A stretch of DNA of 64,000 nucleotides, taken from Pseudomonas bharatica CSV86 (GTDB lineage: Bacteria; Pseudomonadota; Gammaproteobacteria; Pseudomonadales; Pseudomonadaceae). A model generated the notes under the pieces. It saw only the letters and a list, made by a program, of their open reading frames with translations, did no database searches and was not told where the DNA came from. A program made the translations under genes and the position numbers. Where the stretch lies: positions 2,969,952-3,033,951 of the forward strand of contig NZ_AMWJ02000001.1 in NCBI RefSeq assembly GCF_000319305.2, given 5' to 3'. Positions 7,545 to 15,067 of this stretch are shown in pieces; position 1 is the stretch's first letter; each line of letters starts with the position of its first letter.

Positions 7545-8863
7545 TGCAGGTCTCGCGCGAACCGGGGCTGATCAAGCGCGGCGTGCTCTGGCTGCTGTTG
7601 CTCGGCCCGCTGTTCTTCCTCAGCTATGGCCTGAGCAACAGCTTCACCGCCGGGCGCAACGACGTCGGCACGCTGGTCTTCGACTGGGAACGCAACATTC
7701 CCCTGTGGTCGTGGAGCATCGTGCCCTACTGGTCCATCGACCTGCTCTACGGCCTGTCCTTCCTGCTCCCGCGCAATCGCCGGGAAATGGACCTGCATGC
7801 GCTGCGCCTGCTCAGCGCCCAGCTGATCTGCATCGCCTGCTTCCTGCTCTGGCCGCTGCGCTTCACCTTCGAGCGCCCGGAACTCACTGGCGTATTCGGC
7901 TGGCTGTTCGATGTGCTGATGGGCTTCGACAAGCCCTACAACCAGGCGCCATCCCTGCATATCGCCCTGCTGGTGATCGTCTGGGCGATGTTCGCCCGGC
8001 ATACCCGCGGGGCCTGGCTACGTGGCCTGATGCATGCCTGGATGGCGCTGATCGGGCTGTCGATACTGACCACCTGGCAACACCATTTCATCGACCTGCC
8101 TACTGGCGCCCTGGTCGGTTTCCTGTGCCTGTGGCTTTGGCCCCGGGAAGGCGAGCTGCCATTGCGCCTGGCGCGCCTGCAATCGTCGCGACGGCACCTC
8201 GGCCTGGCGCTGCGCTACGGCCTGGGGGCCGGATTGCTCGCAGCGCTGGCCTTCACCTTGAAAGGCTTCTGGCTCTGGCTGTTGTGGCCCGGTATTGCGC
8301 TGCTGATGGTGGCGCTGAACTACGCCGTGTTCGGCGCTGCCGGCTTCCAGAAAGGAGCCGATGGCAACCTGTCCTGCGCGGTACGCTGGCTGCTGGCACC
8401 CTATCTGGCGGCAGCCTGGATCAATTCACGCCTGTGGACCCGCCGTCACCCGCAGGCCGATGAGGTCTGCGACGGCGTCTGGCTCGGTCGCCTGCCCGCC
8501 CGGGGCGAGGCCACGGCCTTCTCCGGGATAGTCGATCTGTGTGCCGAATTGCCGATGACGCCCGCCCCTGGCCAGCACTATCGCAGCCTGCCGAGCCTGG
8601 ACCTGGTGGTAGCGGACGCCGCGCTGTGCCGTGAGGCCGCAGCGATCATCGAAGCCTTGCGCGCCCATGGCCCGCTGCTGGTCTGCTGTGCCCTGGGCTA
8701 CTCGCGCAGCGCCAGCGCGGTGGCGGCCTGGCTGGTCCTCAGCGGGCGCTGCGCGGATATCGACGCAGCCGAGGCGCTGATCCGCCAGGCCCGGCCCGGC
8801 GTGGTGCTGTACCCGGCCCACCGCCGCGTGCTGGAACGCTTGCACCCGGGAGCCTGTCCATGA
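7544..8863 (+). CDS. Bifunctional PAP2 / dual-specificity phosphatase, YnbD-like
   Basis: 439 aa. The N-terminal two thirds is a multi-pass PAP2-type membrane domain with the family's PSLH (in NQAPSLHIALL) and H-x3-D (WQHHFIDLPTG) motifs. The C-terminal 120 residues are a cysteine phosphatase domain with C-x5-R at C382-ALGYS-R388 followed by S, in which the usual His before the Cys is replaced by Cys. It overlaps the upstream stop by one base and the downstream start by four (ATGA). It probably dephosphorylates the lipid intermediate made in this operon. Confidence 0.88.
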   Translation: MQVSREPGLIKRGVLWLLLLGPLFFLSYGLSNSFTAGRNDVGTLVFDWERNIPLWSWSIVPYWSIDLLYGLSFLLPRNRREMDLHALRLLSAQLICIACFLLWPLRFTFERPELTGVFGWLFDVLMGFDKPYNQAPSLHIALLVIVWAMFARHTRGAWLRGLMHAWMALIGLSILTTWQHHFIDLPTGALVGFLCLWLWPREGELPLRLARLQSSRRHLGLALRYGLGAGLLAALAFTLKGFWLWLLWPGIALLMVALNYAVFGAAGFQKGADGNLSCAVRWLLAPYLAAAWINSRLWTRRHPQADEVCDGVWLGRLPARGEATAFSGIVDLCAELPMTPAPGQHYRSLPSLDLVVADAALCREAAAIIEALRAHGPLLVCCALGYSRSASAVAAWLVLSGRCADIDAAEALIRQARPGVVLYPAHRRVLERLHPGACP

Positions 8864-9315
8864 GCGAAGAACCACAACTGGCCCTGACCGCGCGCTTGCT
8901 GGAGCGCGGTCGGCAGATCGAACGGCTGTCCGACGGCATCAGCCTGCTGGCCCTGGGTTTCGGCCTGGCGCCGCTGCTGCTGGCGCCCCGTCATCCCGGC
9001 CTGACCAGCACGCTATGTGCCTTGCTGCTGATCCTTGGGCTGGCGCAGAAGTACCATGCCCTGCGCGTGGCCCTGGATGCCGAATTGATCGGCGCCCTGG
9101 CCAACGATGCCGGACGCTTGGGCAGCCGCACCCGGGCCCTCGACCAGGCCCTGTACGAACTGGGCCTGAAACGCGGCGTGGCCGAGCGCGACTGGCTGGC
9201 CCGTTGTCGCGGCGCCTTGCGCCTGCTGCGCCGGCAAGGCATCTGTTTCGCTGTACAAGTGTCATTGGCGTTGTCGGGGCTGCTGATTCTGCCCTGGCTT
9301 CCACCGGCTGCATAA
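8860..9315 (+). CDS. Small membrane protein of unknown function
   Basis: 151 aa. Hydrophobic segments are visible at about residues 27-45, 48-65 and 126-146, with a charged helical middle (RLGSRTRALDQALYELGLKR). Its ATG lies within the stop codon of the phosphatase gene (ATGA), and the acyltransferase follows 11 bases downstream, so it is clearly an operon member. I do not recognise the family. Likely an inner-membrane partner of the lipid enzymes. Confidence 0.75.
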   Translation: MSEEPQLALTARLLERGRQIERLSDGISLLALGFGLAPLLLAPRHPGLTSTLCALLLILGLAQKYHALRVALDAELIGALANDAGRLGSRTRALDQALYELGLKRGVAERDWLARCRGALRLLRRQGICFAVQVSLALSGLLILPWLPPAA

Positions 9316-9326
9316 AGGACGCACCC

Positions 9327-9950
9327 ATGCTCGCTACATTCACCGCCTTCCTCATCACTTCCTTCGCCCGCCTGGTCACCGGGGCCCGTGCCCTGTGGCT
9401 GGGCTGCAGCCCGCTGCCGATCCAGCGCCTGTATTTCGCCAACCACAGCAGCCACGGCGACTTCGTGCTGATCTGGGCGTCCTTGCCGGAAACCCTGCGC
9501 CGCCGCACCCGCCCGGTGGCCGGAGCCGATTACTGGCTCAAGCCCGGGATGCGCAGTTTCCTGATCCGCAAGGTGTTCAACGGCGTGCTGCTGGACCGCC
9601 AGCGCAGCGAGCCCGATGCCGATCCGCTGCTGCCCGTGAAGGAGGCCCTGGCCCAGGGTGATTCGCTGATCTTCTTCCCGGAAGGTACACGCAACCTCGG
9701 CGACGACCCCTTGCTGCCGTTCAAGAGCGGGCTGTTCCACCTGGCCCGGGCGCAACCGGACATCGAGCTGGTACCGGTGTGGATCGCCAACCTCAACCGG
9801 GTCATGCCCAAGGGGCGCGCCCTGCCCCTGCCACTGCTGTGCACCCTGAGCTTCGGCGAGCCGCTGCAACTGCAGGCCGACGAGAGCAAGCAGGCCTTTA
9901 TCGAACGCGCCAGCCACGCCCTGCTGGCCCTGGCCCCGAAGGAGGTCTGA
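9327..9950 (+). CDS. 1-acyl-sn-glycerol-3-phosphate acyltransferase family protein (PlsC-like)
   Basis: 207 aa. Contains acyltransferase block I NHSSHGD (N-H-x4-D), block III FFPEGTRN and block IV VPVWIANLNR, so it should transfer acyl groups from acyl-CoA or acyl-ACP to a lysophosphatidate-like acceptor. This gene is an addition relative to the four-gene ynbABCD set. The start at 9327 follows AAAGGACGCACCC. The next gene begins one base after its stop. Confidence 0.88.
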   Translation: MLATFTAFLITSFARLVTGARALWLGCSPLPIQRLYFANHSSHGDFVLIWASLPETLRRRTRPVAGADYWLKPGMRSFLIRKVFNGVLLDRQRSEPDADPLLPVKEALAQGDSLIFFPEGTRNLGDDPLLPFKSGLFHLARAQPDIELVPVWIANLNRVMPKGRALPLPLLCTLSFGEPLQLQADESKQAFIERASHALLALAPKEV

Positions 9951-9951
9951 C

Positions 9952-10883
9952 ATGCCCGCTTCCGCCTGGCCACTGTTCGCCGGCATCGGCGCCCTGCTCC
10001 TGCTTGCCAGCCTGATCGGCCGCGCCTTGAAATGGCGCGCCGGCCCCGGCCCACACGCGGTGATCGATAACTTGAATGCACGTATCGACGCCTGGTGGGT
10101 GATGGTCCTGGTCATCGGGCTGGCGTTCATCTTCGGCAAGACCGGGGTGATCGTGCTGTTCTACCTGGTGTCGTTCTACGCATTGCGCGAATTCATCACC
10201 CTCACCCCGACCCGGCGCAGCGACTACCCGGCGCTGGTGCTGGCGTTCTACGTGGCGCTGCCGGTGCAGTACCTGCTGATCGGCTTCGACTGGTACGGGC
10301 TGTTCAGCATCTTCATTCCGGTGTACCTGTTCTTGTTGTTGCCGATCCTGGCCAGCTTCGGCGGCGATACCACGCGTTTTCTCGAACGCGCGTCCAAGGT
10401 GCAGTGGGGGCTGATGATCGCGGTCTACTGCCTGTCCTCGGTGCCGGCACTGATGACGCTGGACATCCCGGCTTCGAGGGGCGCAACCTGCTGCTGATCG
10501 CCTGGCTAATCCTCGTTGTGCAGATCAGCGACGTGTTGCAGTACGTCTGCGGCAAGTTGTTCGGCAAGCGCAAGGTCGCACCGTCGCTCTCCCCGTCCAA
10601 GACCCTGGAAGGCCTGGTCGGCGGCGTGGCCCTGGCCACCCTGGTCGGCGCCGCGCTGTACTGGATCACGCCGTTCAGCCCCTGGCAGGCGGCGCTGATG
10701 GCCCTGGTGGTGAATGTCATGGGCTTCTTCGGCGGCCTGGTGATGTCGGCGATCAAGCGCGACCGCGGGGTCAAGGACTGGGGCCACATGATCGAGGGCC
10801 ACGGCGGCATGCTCGACCGGATGGACTCGGTATGCTTTGCGGCGCCGATCTTCTTCCATTTCGTCCGGTATTGGTGGGCGTAA
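9952..10883 (+). pseudogene. Phosphatidate cytidylyltransferase (CdsA/YnbB-like), one-base frameshift
   Basis: Two overlapping frames together encode one CdsA-family protein of about 310 aa. The first (from 9952) runs MPASAWPLFAGIGALL through SVPALMTLDIP and then goes out of frame. The second supplies GRNLLLIAWLILVVQISDVLQ and the family signature SPSKTLEGLVGG followed by KDWGHMIEGHGGMLDRMDS. The break is at about 10469-10471: ATCCCGGCTTCGAG would read in frame as ATC CCG GGC TTC GAG with one more G. The enzyme makes CDP-diacylglycerol from phosphatidate, the donor for the CDP-alcohol transferase at 5161. It is either newly inactivated or a sequencing error; I favour the latter because every other motif is intact. 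Confidence 0.82.
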
Positions 10884-11107
10884 GCGGCCTGCCACTGGTG
10901 GCCCACAGCCCCCGTGGCAAGCTGGATCAAGTGCTTGGCAGAGGAAGGCAAGCGGTGACGCGGGTGACCGTGTCCAATGGGCAGCCCGCATTTCCCGAGT
11001 CCGGGACGGGCCACAAGAGCCAGCCACTGGCCGATGGTGCCTGCGTGCCAACGTCCCGATAATTGCCGCGCCCCGCCAGGAGGGCGTCTGCCACCAGGAG
11101 TACCGTC

Positions 11108-12028
11108 ATGGGCAAACTTGCTCTGGCTGCCAAGATCACCCACGTTCCGTCCATGTACCTGTCCGAGCTGCCCGGCCCGCGCCAGGGGTATCGCCAGGCC
11201 GCGATCGATGGCCACAAGGAGATTTCCCGGCGCTGCCGCGAACTGGGTGTCGACACCCTGGTGGTGTTCGACACCCACTGGCTGGTCAACGCCAACTACC
11301 ACATCAACTGCAGCCCGCACTTCAAGGGCACCTACACCAGCAACGAGCTGCCGCACTTCATCGCCAACATGGACTACGAAGTGCCGGGCAATGCCTTGCT
11401 GGGCAAGCTGATGGCCGCCGAGGCCAACCGCCTCGGCGTCGAGACCATGGCCCATGACGCCACCAGCCTCGGCCCGGAATACGGCACCCTGGTGCCGATG
11501 CGCTACATGAACGAAGACCAGCACTTCAAGGTCGTCTCGGTTTCCGCCCTGTGCACCTCGCATTACCTCAACGACAGTGCGCGCCTGGGCTGGGCCCTGC
11601 GCAAGGCGGTGGAAGATCACTACGAGGGTACCGTCGCCTTCCTCGCCAGCGGTTCGCTGTCGCACCGTTTCGCCCAGAACGGCCAGGCCCCGGAATTCGC
11701 CGACAAGGTCTGGAGCCCGTTCCTGGAAACCCTCGACCACCGCGTGGTGCAAATGTGGGAAAACGCCGAGTGGGACGACTTCTGCACCATGCTTCCGGAA
11801 TATGCGGTCAAGGGCCATGGCGAAGGTTTCATGCATGACACCGCCATGCTCCTCGGCGCCCTGGGCTGGTCGAAGTACGATGGCAAGGTCGAGGTGGTCA
11901 CGCCGTACTTCGGTTCGTCGGCGACCGGGCAGATCAATGCGATCTTCCCGGTAACCCCGCAGGATGGCTCGGCGATTCCGGCGGCGCAGGCGTCTTCGGG
12001 GCAGTTGGCGGCGGTTGGCCGGTTGTAA
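11108..12028 (+). CDS. Extradiol ring-cleavage dioxygenase, 3,4-dihydroxyphenylacetate 2,3-dioxygenase (HpaD) type
   Basis: 306 aa class III (LigB-fold) dioxygenase. The N-terminus GKLALAAKITHVPSMYLSEL and VVFDTHWLV (His12 and His57, expected iron ligands) are characteristic of HpaD. GHGEGFMHDTAMLLGALGW near residues 235-255 carries the third-ligand region. AGGAG lies seven bases upstream of the ATG. HpaD opens the ring of homoprotocatechuate. None of the usual hpa pathway genes are alongside, and the next gene is a PuuB-like oxidase, so its substrate here is uncertain. Confidence 0.82.
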   Translation: MGKLALAAKITHVPSMYLSELPGPRQGYRQAAIDGHKEISRRCRELGVDTLVVFDTHWLVNANYHINCSPHFKGTYTSNELPHFIANMDYEVPGNALLGKLMAAEANRLGVETMAHDATSLGPEYGTLVPMRYMNEDQHFKVVSVSALCTSHYLNDSARLGWALRKAVEDHYEGTVAFLASGSLSHRFAQNGQAPEFADKVWSPFLETLDHRVVQMWENAEWDDFCTMLPEYAVKGHGEGFMHDTAMLLGALGWSKYDGKVEVVTPYFGSSATGQINAIFPVTPQDGSAIPAAQASSGQLAAVGRL

Positions 12029-12071
12029 GCATTCGCTCCTGCCAGACCGCAGAGGCCCGGCATAGGCAAAA

Positions 12072-12163
12072 CCCTGTGGGAGCTGGCTTGCCAGCGATAG
12101 GGCCCTCAACACCAATGATGTTGTCGGGTCTGGCCTCATCGCTGGCAAGCCAGCTCCCACAGG
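12072..12163. repeat. REP pair
   Basis: One REP copy (CTGTGGGAGCTGGCTTGCC) and its inverse, separated by a short spacer with AATGATGTTGTC also seen in the array at 3754. Located 44 bp after the dioxygenase gene, where it may form a strong 3' hairpin. Confidence 0.9.
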
Positions 12164-12317
12164 CAATGAGCCCCCTCTTTCCTTTACCCATCCTGGCAGC
12201 CCCGATCAAATCCCCCGGCAACCTGAGTCAAGCACCTACCGACCGTTAGGCATTTAATGCAAAGTGTAACAAGCGCCACGGTCGCCCTTGCCCAACTCCA
12301 ATTATTCAGGCCGCCCC

Positions 12318-13616
12318 ATGATCAACGTCGAAACGCCCACCTACTACTCCGCCACCAAGAAGTACAACCTCGCCTTCCCCACCCTCGAAGCCGATATCGA
12401 AGCCGGCGTGGTGGTGATCGGCGGTGGTTTCTCCGGCATCAACACCGCCCTGGAGCTGGCCGAGAAAGGCATCACCAATATCGTGGTACTGGAAGCGCGC
12501 TACCTGGGCTTCGGCGGCACCGGGCGCAATGGCGGGCAGATCATGGCCGGGATCGGCCACGACCTCGAGAAAATCCGCAGCAGCGTCGGTGAGCAAGGCC
12601 TGCAGCAGATCTTCGAGATCAGCGAACTGGGGGCCGGCATCATCAAGGAGCGAATCGCCAGGTACAACATCGATGCCGACTTTCGCCATGGCTACGGCTA
12701 CATGGGTTTCAACGCCCGGCAGGCCCGCACCCTGCGCAACTGGGAGCAGGAGTTCAAGAAGGTCAATTCCAAGGATGAAATCCGCTTCCTCGGCGGTTCC
12801 GAGGTCAAGCAGATCATTGGCTCCGACGCCTACAGCAGCGCCCTGCTGCACATGGGTGGCGGCCACGTGCATTCGCTCAACCTGCTGCTCGGCGAAGCCC
12901 AGGCCCTGGTGAGCCACGGCGTGCGCATCTTCGAACACAGCGCCGCCCTCGAGGTACGCTATGGCGACACCATCACCGTGCGTACTGGCCGCGGGTCGGT
13001 GAAGGCCGCCAAGCTGCTGTGGGCCTGCGACAGCTTCCTCAACAAGCTGGAGCCGGAACTGCACAGCCGTACCATCAACACCTACGCCTTCCAGTTGATG
13101 ACCGAGCCGCTTTCCGAGGAACTGATCCAGCGCATCAGCCCGATCCGCGGGGCCTACAGCGATATCCGCCCGGTCATCGACTACTACCGGGTGACTAACG
13201 AAAACCGCCTGCTGTTCGGCGCCGCGACACCCTTCATCGAGCACATCCCCAACGACCTCAAGGCCTGGAACCGTGCCTTGATGCTGAAGATCTTCCCCTA
13301 CCTCAAGGACGTGAAGATCGACCTCGCCTGGGGCGGCCCGATGGCCACCAGCGCCAACCTGTTCCCGCAGATCGGCACGCTGAGCGGTCGGCGCAATGCC
13401 TTCTATGTGCAGGGCTACTCCGGTTTCGGGGTGACCCCGAGCCATATCGTCTGCAAGATCCTCGCCGAAGGCATGGCCGAGGGCTCCAGCCGCTACGACC
13501 TGTTCAGTTCGGTGAAGCATGCGCGGATCATCGGCAAGGACCATTTCCGCCCGGCGATCCTAACGGCGGCGAAGACGCTGCACCAGTTGTCGGGGTTCTT
13601 CAACGGCAGGCGTTGA
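12318..13616 (+). CDS. FAD-dependent oxidoreductase, gamma-glutamylputrescine oxidase (PuuB/OrdL) type
   Basis: 432 aa DAO-family flavoprotein. The dinucleotide-binding motif VVVIGGGFSGINTALELAE starts near residue 33, followed by the family-typical GFGGTGRNGGQIMAG and a C-terminal GYSGFGVTPSHIVCKIL. These enzymes oxidise secondary amines or gamma-glutamylated polyamines. The ATG at 12318 was preferred to a TTG at 12288. It is monocistronic between REP elements, and none of the other puu genes are nearby, so the substrate is not assigned. Confidence 0.85.
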   Translation: MINVETPTYYSATKKYNLAFPTLEADIEAGVVVIGGGFSGINTALELAEKGITNIVVLEARYLGFGGTGRNGGQIMAGIGHDLEKIRSSVGEQGLQQIFEISELGAGIIKERIARYNIDADFRHGYGYMGFNARQARTLRNWEQEFKKVNSKDEIRFLGGSEVKQIIGSDAYSSALLHMGGGHVHSLNLLLGEAQALVSHGVRIFEHSAALEVRYGDTITVRTGRGSVKAAKLLWACDSFLNKLEPELHSRTINTYAFQLMTEPLSEELIQRISPIRGAYSDIRPVIDYYRVTNENRLLFGAATPFIEHIPNDLKAWNRALMLKIFPYLKDVKIDLAWGGPMATSANLFPQIGTLSGRRNAFYVQGYSGFGVTPSHIVCKILAEGMAEGSSRYDLFSSVKHARIIGKDHFRPAILTAAKTLHQLSGFFNGRR

Positions 13617-13650
13617 AGCTCTTGGTTGTTGCTGAGGGCCTCATCGCCGA

Positions 13651-13685
13651 ACCTGTGGGAGCTGGCTTGCCAGCGATGAGGCCCT
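13651..13685. repeat. Single REP element
   Basis: One copy of CTGTGGGAGCTGGCTTGCC plus CAGCGATGAGGCCCTCC, lying between the two convergent genes ending at 13616 and 13692. Confidence 0.85.
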
Positions 13686-13691
13686 CCAGGT

Positions 13692-15014
13692 TCACACCGA
13701 CAACTGATTGGTAAACTGCCCCACCGCATTCACCACCTTCTGCGCGCCGTCCTGGATTTCGACGATCACATTGCCCGCCTGGGCCGATAGCTCCAGGCCC
13801 TGCTCGGCCCGGGCCTTGCCTTGCTCGATGATGCGCACCGCTTCCTCGGCCAGTTTCTGGTTCTGCGTGACCACGTCGACGATTTCCTCGGTGGCCTTGG
13901 TGGTGCGCGACGCCAGCTGCCGCACTTCGTCGGCGACCACCGCGAATCCGCGGCCCTGCTCCCCTGCCCGGGCCGCCTCGATGGCCGCGTTGAGCGCCAG
14001 CAGGTTGGTCTGGTCGGCAATGCCGCCGATGCTCTTGACGATGCTGCCGACGATCTGCGACTGCTTGTCCAGCGCCGCGATGCCCTCCACGGCCGCCGCC
14101 ATCTGTACCGCCAGGCCCTGGATCACCTCCACGGTTTCCTGGATCACCACGCTGCCGCGGCGGGCACTGTCGTCGGTGTGCTGCGAGGTGGTGAAGGCGA
14201 TTTCCGCAGCCTTGGACACGGCGATTTCACGGTTGACCTGGTCGGTGATCACCGTGGCGAACTTGACGATCTTGTACAGCCGCCCATGGGCATCGGAGAT
14301 CGGGTTGTAGGTCGCCTCCAGCCAGACCACCTGGCCATGGCTGTCGATGCGCTTGAAGCGGTCGGCGATGAATTCACCGCGGCGCAGCTTGTCCCAGAAG
14401 CGCTCGTACTGCGGCGAGGCGACTTCGGCAGGATCGCAGAACACCCGGTGATGCTGGCCCTTGAGGGCCGCCAGCGTATAGCCCATGCCCTGCAGGAACC
14501 GCTCGTTGGCGGTCAGCACATTGCCCTGCAGGTCGAATTCGACCACGGCGGTGGAACGCTGCAGGGCCTCGATCAGGTTCTCGCGCTCGCGGGACGACTC
14601 GATGGTGCGGGTCAGGTCATTTGCATACAACGAGATGTAGTTGACCTGGCCGTTGCGGTCCTTGATCGGCTGGACGATGGCGCGCAACCAGGCCTCGTTG
14701 CCATTGCCGCGCTTGAGCTGCAAGGCCCCGGCCCAGTGTTCGCCGCTCTGGATCGCGCGCTTCATCAGGTTGAAGTGGTTGGTGCCCTGGGCATACTCCG
14801 GCACCAGGCCGAACAGGACCTTGCCCTCCACCGCAGCGGCGGAGTACTGCATTTCGCCGAGGAAATTGGCATTGGCCGAAAGAACCTGGCCCTGGGAGTT
14901 CAACTTGAGAAAGAGCATCTCGCGGTCGAGGCTTTCCTTGACCTGCTCGAGGGATGAAAGCCGGTCCTGTGCCTCTGCCAGTTCCTGCTTGAGCCGCCGA
15001 TACGCTGGAAACAT
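13692..15014 (-). CDS. Soluble PAS-PAS methyl-accepting chemotaxis protein, BdlA-like
   Basis: 440 aa, with no transmembrane segment. Order: coiled-coil start (about 1-35), PAS 1 (about 35-140; [19 protein letters not shown]), PAS 2 (about 150-265; [19 protein letters not shown]), then a short MCP signalling domain with the conserved hairpin tip [20 protein letters not shown]. This layout matches BdlA, which controls nutrient-induced biofilm dispersion in P. aeruginosa. It is followed on the same strand, upstream, by a PAS/GGDEF/EAL protein. BdlA works with c-di-GMP phosphodiesterases, so the adjacency supports a link, though it is not proof. Confidence 0.87.
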   Translation of the reverse strand: MFPAYRRLKQELAEAQDRLSSLEQVKESLDREMLFLKLNSQGQVLSANANFLGEMQYSAAAVEGKVLFGLVPEYAQGTNHFNLMKRAIQSGEHWAGALQLKRGNGNEAWLRAIVQPIKDRNGQVNYISLYANDLTRTIESSRERENLIEALQRSTAVVEFDLQGNVLTANERFLQGMGYTLAALKGQHHRVFCDPAEVASPQYERFWDKLRRGEFIADRFKRIDSHGQVVWLEATYNPISDAHGRLYKIVKFATVITDQVNREIAVSKAAEIAFTTSQHTDDSARRGSVVIQETVEVIQGLAVQMAAAVEGIAALDKQSQIVGSIVKSIGGIADQTNLLALNAAIEAARAGEQGRGFAVVADEVRQLASRTTKATEEIVDVVTQNQKLAEEAVRIIEQGKARAEQGLELSAQAGNVIVEIQDGAQKVVNAVGQFTNQLSV

Positions 15015-15067
15015 GAGGGATTACCTCCAAGAGTGCGAAAGTGTGAGCAGCTTGCCCGATCAATGCG

